A stretch of 64,000 nt of DNA, taken from Hymenolepis diminuta (taxonomy: Eukaryota; Platyhelminthes; Cestoda; Cyclophyllidea; Hymenolepididae). The translations under genes were made by a program, and so were the position numbers. Where the stretch lies: contig CAADRB010000052.1 in assembly GCA_900708905.1 (NCBI GenBank), positions 110,423-174,422 on the forward strand, in the 5' to 3' direction. Shown piece after piece: positions 22,540 to 35,800 of this stretch; the stretch's first letter is position 1; the number at the start of each line of letters is the position of its first letter. The notes below the pieces were generated by a model that saw nothing but the letters and a program-made list of their open reading frames with translations, had not been told where the DNA came from and searched no databases.

Positions 22540-25236
22540 ATTTTGCAAATTTTTCTCATTTTACTTGCACTTTTTCTCAAGGACACTTTAGTAAATCCTT
22601 TTTCTTATTCTTTGTTGTGCATGAAAATATTCAGTTAACTTTCACTACATGCGTTTTCATGCATGATCAATTTTCATTGGCTACTACCGATTGGCAATTC
22701 CCAGCCTATCTCGTCTACCCACGCGAAGGAAAAGTCATCCTAACGTGCTTTCGCGTTATGACCTTTTGGAAAATGGGAAATGTACTACAGTGCATACTTC
22801 CCTTTTTACACTGAACATCAAATTGATACTATCATCGGTGATAGTGGAAAAATAAATTGAAAATAACAAATAAGTTAATTAATATTTTGCCAGAGAGCAC
22901 CAGAGAGCAATTCTTCCTTCTAACTGGAACATCCGTGGTTTAAAATTGCTGATAGTAGATCTTGGACAACTACGAAGACCTGTCTATCTAATAGACCGTG
23001 CTGTTGTCCACGGCACGCAAAAATACTTTTGAGTTTGAATGACGGGAAAGCCTGTGAACAGAAGTGATCCAGTTAAGTCCGAAGTGGGGAATGGGGTTTA
23101 TAATAAATCCGTAATTACTTCAGGGCGTGACGGGTCTGAAGTTATGTGAATTGTGGGAGCTTTGAAATGCGCTTACTCACAATTTTAATATCACAATATT
23201 CAATCTTCAGATTTGAATTCTCGAGTTCAATGTCAGTTTTTATCTATTAAATTCAGACCCTAATTAATAATTCCATCTCCATATATTTTCATATTCGTAC
23301 AGACAGGAGCAGGCAGATGCATATTTAATGTAACGCAGTTCATTTGTTGGATCCAAGAATAATGTATGATACTGGGTTATTGTGACTCTCTGAGAGAGAA
23401 GAAAATGCCCTACTCAAAGCCCACTGAACTCAACGAGACTCTTAGGCGGGCAGAATCAGGATTTTTCACTACGATGCACATTTACAACGGATCTACCTGT
23501 ATTCGATCGCTACCCGATGATCCCGTCGAAGCTTTATTCCACAAATCATTGAACATCAACTACAACTGAAAGGAAAAAGTAGAAAGGAGATTTTACATGA
23601 GTTGACTCTTGCGATATCGACACTTGGCAAAATGAAGTTGAGAAGAGGAGATACTGGCTGACACAGACTGGTCATCAAAAAATTAAGAATGATCTACAAA
23701 CTGGTTGGCGTTTGCTATATGAAAAAGAAATCATTGAGAAGTCCCAAGAAATATTGTCCTCTGGATTCCCCACAGGAAGAAAATTACAAAAAAATGCGAA
23801 AGGTTTCATCAAACTTTAAATTGAGAAAAGGATATGATCTGGCGATTTTGAAGCAGAGAAAAGACAGAAATCTTTCAAGTTTTTGGCTTTCACACTCTCT
23901 GCCTTCCTCCCCTCCCTCTGTTCTCACTTTAAAATGAAATATACGTCTTGAAAGATGTAAAACTTTTCTCCTCGTCAAGGGAAATAAGTAATTTGGTGAT
24001 TTCAAAGCCAAGTATACTAAGATTTCTTGCAAATTCTCAGGTAAAACTCTACTTTTATTCCAACTTAATTCAACCTAATTGAAAGAATATTTAAACCATT
24101 TCTAATTCTAAAACTACCCTGAAATCAACCCCCGCACTGTTTAAAGTTTCGTGTTCCTCTTCAGAAAGTAATCGGAAATGAATCTTTTTTAGCATTACAG
24201 CAGAGAATTCCACTAACTTTTGGGGTTCTTTCCTCCACTGACATTCTGGGTGGCTTTGAAGAAAGTCATTTATCAAAAAGAATATTGAAATCGGAAGTGC
24301 CTTTATAAATAGTCCATTGTCGGTGAGTACGCTTGTTTCCATTTCGTGGAGGAACCTCCAGGCTGAGAATTAACAATTATAAACCACCCGAAGGAACCAT
24401 TTCGCTCTTTTAATTGTTGGCATTATTTAATATGACTTGAAATTGCATTAAGCTATTTGGCTTTCAAAAGATACGTTTTCCACCCAAAATTTATGATATT
24501 AATTCCACATAAAGTTCTCCTGTTTCACAGTAAAAATATTTTTATTCTTTGAAGAAATTTATCCGAAAAAGACTAAAGGCTGATCGCGGTCGTGTGACTG
24601 TGACCGTCTACACAAGATTCTACCTTAAAAAAATTAAATTAACTTGAATAAAACATGAGATCTGGTTTGAATCAGGTTTGGAGGGCTGAAGAACAGCAAA
24701 GGTGCCTGGAAACTGTTGCTAATTTTTTTCCTCAACACAAGTTTGAATTTAGTTGTTTTAATGTATCGAGATATTCTGTGGCATTTTTGATTAGTTATTA
24801 ATTTAATTTTACGATGATGTTATTCACAAGGTCAAGTACATCAAAACGAAATGAAATTTCTCCTTGCAAGTGGAGTTCCGTGTGCATCGACCTTGATGCG
24901 CTGACTTCCATCATTTATAAAACTATTACCTGAGTGAACTTCTGTGAACTCTGCCATGTTAAAATCACGGTTGCTCTCAAGCTATAAATATAATTTCGTG
25001 AAGTTAGAGATTATTTTCTCCTAAATAAATTATTATTTTACATTTATTTATCCTTTAAATTGTTTAAATGAACTAATATGAGATACAATATGCTGAGCTA
25101 AGTTTGATTTGAATTGTAAGACGCTTTCAGGTACATTTGTATTCTCCCTTTTCTTACTGGGATATCAATTTGTAGGTCATTACAATTGACGACGAGAGGT
25201 TGAAAGAACTCAGAAATCTAAAGTTAGTTTGGGGAA

Positions 25237-25603
25237 ATGTTACCAAATATCGAGGAATATGAAACTATCCTGCAGAAGAACAAATCACCTCTGAGTAAGT
25301 GCCGAAAAAACGGCAAGAAAATCGAATATTGCTACTCGAAATGTTATTCAAAATTACGGGATATTTCCTTACTCAAACCATCAGCAGAATCTCTGGTTTC
25401 AAAAGTAGGTGAATTTTTATATGATCCAGAAAGTAACCGAACATCTGCTGACTGGTTTGATAAATGTGAAGAGGTTTTTCGAAACGACTTTATCTCAGAT
25501 GATCAAAAAGTTAGAAGTATCTGAAAAAGAAAGGCACAAAAAGTGTTATCCATTTAAGAAAAATGTGAGTTCCATGGTGGTTGATCCTCCTTACATTAAA
25601 TAA
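25237..25603 (+). pseudogene. LTR-retrotransposon gag-like remnant
   Basis: A plus-strand frame of 95 codons contains EFLYDPESNRTSADWFDKCE then VFRNDF and DDQKVR. The pattern 'F-Y-D-P-x(4)-T-x(3)-W-F-x(3)-E' is typical of the gag region of Ty3/gypsy-type elements in flatworms. The frame ends in a stop soon after, with coding-like sequence continuing in another frame, so it is frameshifted. No protease, reverse transcriptase or flanking LTRs were found nearby. Confidence 0.6.
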
Positions 25604-28600
25604 ACCCAACTAAAAGTTTCGAATGCTCCAAACAGAAATTCACTCAGAAAAGAGATCCCGAACTTTGAACAATGGAGCATCAGAACATGGAACAATAGAC
25701 AAGACTCAGGAATTAAAATTACATAAAACCGAATCCGAGAACCATAAGAATCACCACCCCAACACAAATTGAACCGGTTTTCGGTACCGGCCATAAGAAA
25801 AATAGCACCCAGTATATAAATATATTTCCCATTCTCATTTAATACTCAAATTATAAACAAAAAATTCAACGTCCCTTAATTTAAAGACGACAGAGAATTG
25901 AAATGTGGACGTAATCAACTGTGAAAATAAGCTGATGGGAAGGAGTTGTTTTGTTTTTGAAATCAGTGACCTTCCGCGGTGTTTCTATCTTGTATTATTT
26001 TTACTATTTCAATAAAAAGGTTATTTCCTTTTCCACGCTCCACAGCAATTTTGTGATTTATAATCGGCAGTGCGGTGGGGATCTTTTCAATAACACACCT
26101 CCAGGAAAGGTCATCCAAGAGCCTGATGAATCAAACCCGAAGCTTTCCAGTCTGGATAAATCATAATTGATTTTTTATTCCAGAATTTGGGTATGCAAAA
26201 GCGTCCTACCGACAAAATTTAAACATTTTTCCCCTCTATGGAAAAGTTGTTTTACTGCTTAATTAACATTTAAACAAACGCTGGGAAGTTATCCCTTTCA
26301 CTAACCGGGAATTTTTTGTGCAGCATAGAGGAGTAAATGTTGAGACTAGCTTCATGAGCTGAACACTCTCAGTTTGCTAATTATGAAATTGGCTTTAAAC
26401 TCAACTAATGGTGTAGAAGGCATTCAAAAGCAGTCCTCATAGCACAATCCAGAGCCAAATATTTGTGAATTGAGAAATACCAGGCGGTGTTAAACTAAAT
26501 GAGTTCTTACGGCAGCTAAAGCCAATTCACTAACCTGAGTTTGGCTTAGAGATTTCTCCTTTAAAAATTGCTTATTTGTTTTAAAGGTCAGCAGGATACA
26601 TGAGTCTTCTCAAATTCGAAGAACGAGAGTTGAGGTGGGCCAGAAGTACAGTTAACGATAGCGGAGAAAAGAGAGAGGGCGATTTTTTTGGTTTGCAAAA
26701 TAAGGGGACTTAAATAAATTATGTGACTCTTCCTTTAGTTGGTGATAATTCATCTATCATTCTTGTATCTGTGACTGTCCAGTGTCCCTATTGGCCCAGT
26801 AACAGCACTCACGCATCACTCCACTCCATCAATTTCACTAATTGCGTAATATGCTACGGGTGCGCATTCAAATGAGTAAATATCTCAATCCATAACTACG
26901 CAACGACTGGTTTTAATCACGGGTTGGCATCTAAATACACAGACTAAAAACAGCCCACCAAGGGATGAAAAGGGAGCCAAATTGGAGTACGTCACAATGT
27001 CAAGATGCCAAATACTAAATTTGAATTCTAGAGGCATTGAGTTATTCGCCATCTTTTCACTTTGTAACACCCTAATGTTGCAAGGCTCAATATACACGGC
27101 ATGATCCCTGAATTTCTGAGTGGTGCCATTCTTGTAATGTTAAGAGCTAACTGTCCTGTTGATTTAACAGAATGCTTGGTTAGACTACTTCCGACAGTCA
27201 TGATGAGATGAGCAAAAACAACTTAAACACATCTGAGCTCCCTAGATCTTGCCCTGGGCGAGCATAAGTAATAAACAGAAGTTCAGAACAGAACTCATCA
27301 TATATTCATGTGGGTGTATCTCCATGAGTAACTCCCATCTTATCGTTCTGGTTCTCCTACCATTACGGATGTCAAGGCTTTATCTACGAAAAGTTTAATT
27401 ACTACCAAATCACGAAAAACCCGATTTGCAATTTGTTGGTTACGCTATATTTTGTTGATAAACATAAAAGTTACACTATTGTTAGCAGTAAAACAGTTAC
27501 TTATGCCCTGAAAGAAGCTTCAGAAATCACGTGAGGGTATGCAGAACGCATCAACTAAGTGGAATCGATCATTTCCGTAAATAGAATGTCCTTAATCAGA
27601 TAAAGTTTATAGCATTCACTATCACTTCCACGCATTCGTGGTGTCAATTTTCTTCCCATGACCAGATTCATATGGCTCGTCTCCGCTTTTCAACAAGTAC
27701 TCACAAAACATGACGGAGGACTATTTCCAATAGTATAATATGTGGGTATCAAAGTTATACAAATTTAGTCCGATCTATTGAAAGAGTTCCATAAATATAA
27801 GGCTGGATCTTGAAGGTGAATGACTCTCAAAGATACACTTAACTAAGTGAGTGGATGCCTTCTATGTTAATATAGAACGAATTGCAATTTCCGGCATTTT
27901 GTTGTCATGTCGTGAGATATTTTGGAAGCATTCGATTCGGCGGGAGCTAAGGTTTGAAGATGATTGAGCAAACATAGTAAGATATTTCGGTTTTCCAGAT
28001 TGAGAGTTTGCTTTCATTCTCATTTTAATAGTAATTTCTCAAGGTGACCACCGACTTTGTAAAGATGTTTAATTAAGTATAAAAGAGTGAAAAAGGATTC
28101 ATCTTTTATAATTTAAATCGCTTGAACACCTTCGTTCACTTTCCCACTATCAGAAAAAGGAGCGTTGAAAAATACAACGCAAATCCGGATGCTTAGTTAG
28201 TTTTCAGTCCATTCACTCTTGCCGATTCACGTACGTCTCGTTGGCCATATCAGAACCTTGAATATGGAATTTGCGCCACGTGCAAGTTCGGATAAATAAC
28301 TGTCCTTGTAAATAAATTCTATGTGTTCAAACCCTTCGGCCTCGGTTATTTCCATCAAATCTCAGCTTTTGTTTGACTAAACTAATATTGCTGAAAGTAC
28401 CCGTCAGCGGCAAACTTACCGTATAAGAGAAGGGATCCTTCGAATACAGTCAATAGTAGGCATTGCACTTGAAGTGGTCTTTCAGTTTATCTTCCACATT
28501 CTTCAAATTTGCGCGATTTAGCGTTCCCTTCTCTGCTGAAAACTGTCATATTGTGTGAGACCAAAAAGCTCAACTTCTAGACAGAAGTTGGAAAAAATAA

Positions 28601-28909
28601 GTTTGCAATAAATTTTAAATTTCATCTTCCAGAAGTGGGACTTCACTATCACGTCAACTTTTAAATAATTTTTGGTTTTTCTCGTAGTAGGCTCATTTAT
28701 CACCACTTTGTAGGTTACTTGAACCCACGCTTGTCTCCGTATCTCCCACTTTATCTTCTTGGGGGGATTCTAAAATGATAAAATTTTTATTTTATTTGCT
28801 TAATTACATTGAAAATGGGATGCATTTTAATTCTAATTTATTATTATTGCTCGCAGAAAAACAAAATTTTTTAAAATTTTTAAATGTGGGATTCAACTGA
28901 CATCAAATA

Positions 28910-29110
28910 ACAGTAAGTCCAACAAATGATAAAGTGGAGGGAGTCGAAAAGATACTTGGAGAGCAACGTCAAGGTATCAACTCGGGTCATACAGTATTTA
29001 AAAATAGGCAGTTCATGTTCCAAAACTCAAATTTTACGATTCTTCCTCTGGATTGCAGCAAATACTAGTCAACGGTGGTCAGTGCTTACTGATCGGTATT
29101 ACTTAATCAG
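28910..29110 (+). repeat. Dispersed repeat family A, copy 2
   Basis: It begins with 'agtaagtccaa', then a purine-rich segment, 'ggcagttcatgttcc', 'aaaactcaaattttacgatt', 'ggattgcagcaaat' and 'tcagtgcttactgat'. The same order is seen in copies at 229-410 and 38622-38835. The 'gtaagtcc' at its start is a perfect splice donor core, shared with the 38.6 kb copy. Confidence 0.75.
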
Positions 29111-29239
29111 GAAGGCTGGGGGAGTGGGAGATATCACACATTATCTCCACACTTGGACAAAAAACCAGCAAAATATGCATTCTGCTCTTCATTTGGTCAT
29201 CGTAGTTAATCACCGTTTTTAGTAGCTACGGTTACTGAA

Positions 29240-29660
29240 TAAGAAACAATGAGTTTGTTGGAGTTGAGATAACAGCTAACGGCTTACAGCTAACAAGTTA
29301 CAGCACCAATAACAGTCACAATTCGTATCTGTCTGGGTAAGAGCTAACAACAATTGTGGAGCAGAACATCAGGAGTTGAGTAGACCAAAATGTATTCAAG
29401 GAAGCCAAAACGGGTTTGAAATGAGTGAGGGGAGCGTGCTGAGGTAGAGAGGAGATGAGCGGGAAGCGTAGGACCCGGTACCTGACAGGCGTGCGTTGTT
29501 CTTGTGTGGAAAACAAAGATAGCTTTGTATGAGTCACTTGGATGAGGACGCGCTAGAACATGAGAGCAGATGTGCCTTTTATGTGAAGCGAGGCAGTTAT
29601 AGAAAGGGGGAAACCGATGGGCGCGTTTAGACATGTCAGACAGGGGTTATGCGTCATAGG
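29240..29660 (-). repeat. Dispersed repeat family B, copy 2
   Basis: Read on the minus strand it matches the 62000-62275 block: 'ataaaaggcac', 'gctctcatgttc', 'gcgtcctcatccaagtgact', 'gcacgcctgtcaggtac', 'gaatacattttggtctac', 'ctgttagctg' and 'aactccaac' in order. The 'ataaaagg' at the start resembles a TATA box, so the block may be an LTR or a promoter-bearing fragment. The two copies are in opposite orientation. Confidence 0.75.
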
Positions 29661-30479
29661 AACATAGAAGACGTCACTCCAGCTTCATGGACGAAAAGCC
29701 GAGGTATTGCCATAGAGAATGCGAATAAAATGTAATTCTGGAAATGCATAGAGAGTTACTCTTCAAGTTTTAAACTGTGACCTCCAGCCTGATAGATTGA
29801 TAGATATATATAGGTTAACCGCTACGACTCATTTCTAAGGGTTGCCTTTAATTATACACATTAATTATACACAGATATCCATTAGAATAATCTCAAACCT
29901 TCCAATTCTGGCTGAAATTCGTTCTATGGAAAGGTCGACGCGAATACAGGGCGTAAAAATGTCGTGGTTTATTGCGCATTTTTGTTTTGACGGAGGTTTT
30001 GTTTTACGGAAATAATTGTACGCAATGCAGTAAAAAAGCGCCTATATTCCACTAACAATGCAACCGAGATGACCGATAATTTTCCTAATTGCAGTTGGTA
30101 TCGCATTTCCCCATTTTCGGCAAGGTTATGAATAGTGGTAATGCTTAATGTTAATTAATGGTATTCATCCTACAGCATTTCAATAAAAGACCCTACTGGC
30201 ATCGAGGAGAGCACCAATTAATGACTTACAAGCGGTGAGAAAAAATTCGTCAAGTTTTGAAACTATTCAAATTTAGCAAACATTTTTAGCAAATAAACTA
30301 TTGATTGGTTAATTTGACACTTTTTGAGCTCTAATACATTCTGTGCCTATCGGTTCTAAAGTTTTTGTTTTAATGTTCGTTATAATTATTCCATAAGGAT
30401 CGAGTAGCTTTTGTCCCTCGCCTCACTTAATAGGATTACGATACTCTGTGCTTCTTCCATGCTTAGTCCGAACGAAAAG

Positions 30480-30625
30480 AGAGAATGTCAGAAGTTGAAT
30501 AGTAAAACTTTTCCAGGGATATGCAAAAGGGGGTCACAGAGAAGATGAGCACCGGTCATGTATGAGAGCAGAGGTACGCAGGAACATAGACTTCAGCAGC
30601 CCTTAGCAATTAAAGTTTGAACAAG
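30480..30625 (-). repeat. Dispersed repeat family B, partial copy
   Basis: On the minus strand this block has 'tctatgttcctgcgtacctctgctctcata' type sequence, similar to the 5' part of the 29240-29660 copy ('tctatgttcctatgacg' and 'cacatctgctctcatg'). The rest does not align by eye. It may be a truncated copy. Confidence 0.4.
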
Positions 30626-31153
30626 CAACAGACAGTTTTAATTTCATAATATTATCTTCGTTTAAAAGAAAATAAGTTGTAGAAAACTCAGCTAACAATT
30701 GTAATGGCATAAAATTAGACTTCTCCACAGCTAACTGGGATGTTCACCGTTAAGGTCCGGACTATAAACCTCAAAGTATGAAATGGCTAAATCCTCATAC
30801 CAGGGCTGTTGAATAACCTGTTTCACTTTGCTCAAAATTAAAAATCAGAAAATTCCTGGTAGGTGGAAGTGGAACTGTTTTGATTCTGTTCACAGAAATT
30901 AAAACAGACATTTCGGTCTTTGAAGCGGCTGTCCTGAACACAATTTGTGTCCTTAATTTAAGACAGATCACAAAAAGAATATTCAATTCTAAGGACCATC
31001 GAAAATGTAATAAGTGATGCAACATGTTAAAGGTCGTCCGTTTATTAATGAAGAAAATGAGAAATATTCTCATCGGACATGAGTATGTAGAACCTCTGGG
31101 CTTCAATTTTAGAGAGCTAGACAGAGGGATTGGATATGGGTGGTGAAATAATG

Positions 31154-31477
31154 TGAAAGATCTATCGGGGCCAAATCGATCGATTAGATGGAATAAATCA
31201 GGTCGCCCAGGTCGTAAGATCAGTTTGGAGGTGGTAGACAAGCCACCTCCAATTTACTAATAAGTAAATTAGGTTAATAGACAAAACATTTCTTCTTTGG
31301 ACATCAGTTATGTTTCGTTGTCGGAGTCTCGACGTGATGATAGACACCCGTTTAGGTATCTGTATGAAAACACGCAAACACACAGCGGAACCGTCTATAG
31401 ACACTGTGGTGAAGATCTTATCGCCAGTCAATCATTTCCAATCGCTAGGTGACGATAGATATCTGCTGGCTACAGCA
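31154..31477 (+). repeat. LTR-like repeat C, left arm of an inverted pair
   Basis: About 324 bp that begins TGAAAGATC and ends TGGCTACAGCA, so with the TG...CA termini usual for LTRs. The same sequence occurs in reverse complement at 32531-32833. Shared landmarks include 'gatctatcggggccaaat', 'gattagatggaata', 'agacaaaacatttcttc', 'cgtgatgatagacacccgtt' and 'gcaaacacacagcgg'. This arm has an extra ~19 bp near its end. Minus-strand open frames across it are incidental. Confidence 0.85.
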
Positions 31478-32530
31478 GGTGGTTCGTGAATTTGCCCAGC
31501 TCCGATTAGGGAACAAGTAAAGACATTTTTTTGCATTCTGGACTTGGATGGGTTTATTCATATGTACCGCATTGCAAAACGATAAATTAACATTATAGTG
31601 ACTTATGTGAGATCATAAACGTACGGAATTGGGCACTTAAAGTCACTATTTAATTGTTATGGTTTCGGAAAAGTTATCTTTTCTGTAAATATTTGGGCAC
31701 AATTGGAAGCGTTGCGTTTAGTACTTCTACTCAACCTTCTTTTAGGTGTGATATGGTCAAAATTTAAGCCCTTTAGAACTCTTTGCTGAACAATGGCCTG
31801 TAGATATGAAATTACTTAATGTGAGTATATAACCACATCAATGGGAGAGGGGAATGAAATCACAGAACCAATCCGTTGAGGAATTTTAATTCCTCTATCC
31901 TAGATATAACCAGTGTTGTTGTCCAAGACACCTATAGCATTCTGGTTTTGAACTGTCATAATAGGATTCGGCCCACATAACCCAGACTGCTCAACTGCAC
32001 GTCACCCGATTTTTGGATTCACACGTAGCAACGGCAAAATAGCAGTTCCATGCATTTCATTCGGGATTGGCAACCTGGAGAATCGTCGGAACAAGAAGGA
32101 CTAAATGCATATTAAAACGAATCTGCCCCCCCGGATTGTATTGTCAACTTCATATCTCAAACCCCGAATGAGATGATATAATCCATAATTGTAGTAAAAT
32201 TAATCTTGCATAACACGGCTACCTATCAGTTATGCATCTCCTGAGACCTCTTGAAGACAAGACTAAATATGTTGACTCAATTTTCCACTCTTTACATATA
32301 TCCACCTGCTCTTATTGCTTTATTCCACTATTTACGAGTTCCACTTCTGACAGTTGGACAGTTTTGACAAAAAATGTTTAAAAACGAGATGGGTAAATAA
32401 GGAATGAAGGGGATAGAACGTGTGGTAAAAGTTGAGAATAAAGTCAGGATATCAAATAAATTTTTCATCGGTTAATTTTTTAGCATTTACATTAACGAGT
32501 ACAGTTTAATGCTTTATGTTCGAATGTTCT
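31478..32530. other. Spacer between the inverted LTR-like arms
   Basis: About 1.05 kb with no open frame of note on either strand and no recognised retrotransposon motif. If the two arms were termini of one element this would be its interior, but it shows no coding content. Confidence 0.6.
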
Positions 32531-32833
32531 TGCTATAGCCAGCAGATTAGAAATGGTTGACTGGCGACAAGATCCCCACTATAGTGTCCAAAGGCTGTCC
32601 CGCTGTGTGTTTGCGTGCTTGTACATAGATACTTAAACGGGTGTCTATCATCACGCCGAGACACCAACGACGAGACAGGACTGACGTCCAACGAAGAAAT
32701 GTTTTGTCTGTTAACCTAATTTATTTATCAATAAATGTGGGTGGCTTGTCTGCCAACTCCGAACTGATCTGACAACATGAGTGACTTGACTTATTCCATC
32801 TAATCGATCAATTTGGCCCCGATAGATCTTTCA
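32531..32833 (-). repeat. LTR-like repeat C, right arm of an inverted pair
   Basis: About 303 bp whose reverse complement matches 31154-31477 over its whole length, at roughly four bases in five by eye, with matching TG and CA ends. It lacks the ~19 bp segment seen near the end of the left arm. The divergence suggests two separate insertions or an old event. Confidence 0.85.
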
Positions 32834-35800
32834 TGTTATTGCAGTTCTTAAGCTCATATTTCAGAAAATTGGTCCTGGATAGTTCGTGTTCTCAATGTCC
32901 ATAGCTTCTGACCATTCGGTGAATTCTGATAGATGTTTACGTCATTTCTTCTTCGCTTATTCAATTTACCAAGGGACTGATGCCCGTTAACAGATTTTCA
33001 GCAACGTTAACTGCAATAATTTTAATAATATTTTTTATAATTTTTTAATTTTAATGTTTTTGAAAGTAAGGCAAATTACTTTCAAGCATTTGCGACTCTT
33101 CTTCTCAACTCCCCGCGTTATTTAATCTGTGAACAACAAACGCTGAAAGCAGTCTGCACAGAAAACAATAAATATTATAAAATTATAAATATGTATATGT
33201 ATTATAAATATAAATTAATTAAGTAATCAAATTAATTTCCAATTTTATCAACCGGCAAATTCCGGTTAATTCAAACAACGTTTTCATTCATGCGATGATA
33301 ATGATCCAAAATGTGACGTTTCAAATCCACTTTGATTAGAATTTAACTTTAAAATTTCGACAAAGTAACTTAAAATTAAAAAAATTAATACATCATTTAA
33401 TTCAATTAAATAAATTAAACTTAAAAAAGATATTTAATTCATCTTATTTTCATCATTTTTCTCCCCAAAAGTTTAGATGACATGATTTCAGGTGTTTACT
33501 CCCAGCCATCCTTCCTCTCTAATATTATTTACAAGGTCATTTATCGCTTATATTTTATCACTAAGGCTATTTGGACCAAGAGATGCATGACCTTCACATT
33601 TTTTGACACTCCTTCTCCATTTGTCTTCCAATATGCAGTTGTAAAGGCCAATTTCTTGGAAATATTTTCTCTTCCATTAGTAATTCAGTCTTGTCTTTGG
33701 GATAATTCTACACAAACACACATTTGGCAGTGTAAAATATTAAAGAGATGGTGGAATTGTCAATTTTTCTTTATTGGCGCAGTATACAATTTCTTCACAC
33801 ACTTTCCTAGCGCCCAACTAATGAACAGCGGAGATTAACTGATGGTAAATCTTCCACAAATTTATGGTAATCGATTCGTCAGTGACTTCTCATTTCGCTT
33901 TCATTTGCATAGAATTCCTTCTATTTGCACACACCCTTTAATCATGTTTGCTGCTTTGCTAACTTCCCTGTTAGATTAATCATGTAAAGTTTGCCGTCTT
34001 TACTCCTAACGTCTGCTAGACATTTGCATGAAGCTGCTTTAATTAACTCTTAGAATGCGCAAATTTTGAAGTATCCAATTTCAGTAGACTTGATTTCCAT
34101 ACCATTTTGGCCAGTATATCGACTTTCCTGATAAGACTTGCTCTCAAAGGTACACTTCCAGTTACTAATTAAGCATTCATTCCTCCTTGGGTGTGTAGGC
34201 CTGACATCAGCCGCCGACCGATGTTTCGAATGGTCCTCGATCCCTAATAACCCCTTCTCCCTTCTCTCCCAATTCTTACTAACTTCTTCAATTTCTCTGT
34301 CCAAAAAGTACTTGTCCAGCTCAACTTGTTATTTTCCCAATTTCGGAAAGGCTGCTGTATTCTGTTAACCCTAATAACTTAATTAAATTTTTAGAAAATT
34401 TCCCCTAGATGTAGCTTTACTGTCGGGATTAACTACCGAAAGAGTTTGACCAGACATAAAATGAAGATTAAATGCGAAAAAAACAAAAGACTTATTCACA
34501 AAAAAATTCAAAAGAACGAAATATACAGATGAATAATTTACATGGAAAAAGAAAGCAAAAGCATAATTCGGATCTGGAATTAATTCGTGAACTTGGAGTT
34601 CCATTTGCTTGTTGTCAATTTCGAGCAGTTATGAGGAAGAAGGAGAGACAAGGATTCAAGATTTATGGGGAGAGAAGGGATAAGTTGTGATATAATTCAT
34701 AAAATGAAGGTGTGATCTCTTATATCATTTTCACTTTAAAAGATAACTTTAATTAAACTAATGACGGCGGTTGGGTGTATTTAGGAGGAAAGTATGTCTG
34801 AAGTGGTTAACAAACCATCCAAATTTAGTCCTTCAGAAGGTTTGAGAAACAGGGGGGAATCATGATGTTTGACATTTGATCCATATTTGGCAACTTTATT
34901 GTTTTCAGCGTTACATCTTGCGTTGATTTCCCTCTCTCCTTATTTGTACTATCTTCATTAGAACAAATTATATAATTTTCGAGAGAATTCATGTCAAATT
35001 TACTTTTTGGATATCAAAATTTTTCTATTTTTAGTATCCATTCATTTATTGGTCATACGATTTTAATATGAATGACATTATTTGGAGTGGAAGAGAATTA
35101 TGGCAACTAATAAAATAAAATTTCACTTCCAATTTGTCTCATTCTATGCTTAACGTCCTGGAAAACGGTATTTTTCCGTTTATTGAACCCAGTTGTCAAT
35201 ATCAAAACGATCAAATGATCAGAGGAGCATTGAGGTGCATATGAAGGATTGAAACGATTGAATTTTGAACATCAGGCTCGAGTTTCCTCTCCAGCAGGAG
35301 TAAGAAGGCATTTATTTCAATGCATATATCTTTGAACTTCTTTCGTGCCAGTGGATTAAAACAATAGTTAGAAAACAGCTTCCACCAGGTCATGGTTTAG
35401 ACAAATCGATCATGGCGCCAAGCAAAACCTCGATTTCCTCCAACCAATAATCCCCATTTCTGCCTCTAGGGCTGTCAATTATGTGCTTGAAGACATTAAG
35501 ACAGTATTTAGCAGTGGCAATCGATAGGAACCTCAATCACCCTATTTCTGAAGGCTCTTTTGGCTCACGAAAGACGAGGTCAGTCAAAAAACCACGTATT
35601 AGAAAGTTATCCCCACGACTGACACCAATTTCAATGCGGATCTCCCTAAAAGAGCTTTTAGAAAAGCGGCTACGCATATTCAGAAGGGCTGAGTAGTGGA
35701 GAAGTAAACAATCGCAGTCCTGGGGACCAAAATCTTTCCCTTATCCCAAATTACATCTTAGCAGTTGTGCATACAATTAGTCGATGAGTACAATGTTTAC

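Noticed and set aside
23366..23569. 67-codon plus-strand frame with fairly balanced composition
   Set aside because: It has a start and stop but no homologue recognised, no promoter or splice evidence; too short to support.
30795..31241. 148-codon open frame on the minus strand, the second longest in the window
   Set aside because: It runs into the left LTR-like arm, has no recognisable motif and no partner in the right arm; it is best explained as chance across a repeat.
33482..33838. 118-codon open frame on the plus strand
   Set aside because: No motif, aromatic-rich chance composition, no flanking exon signals.
35211..35393. 60-codon minus-strand frame with a start and an upstream in-frame stop
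   Set aside because: No family recognised and no flanking exon; single small frames of this size are expected by chance.
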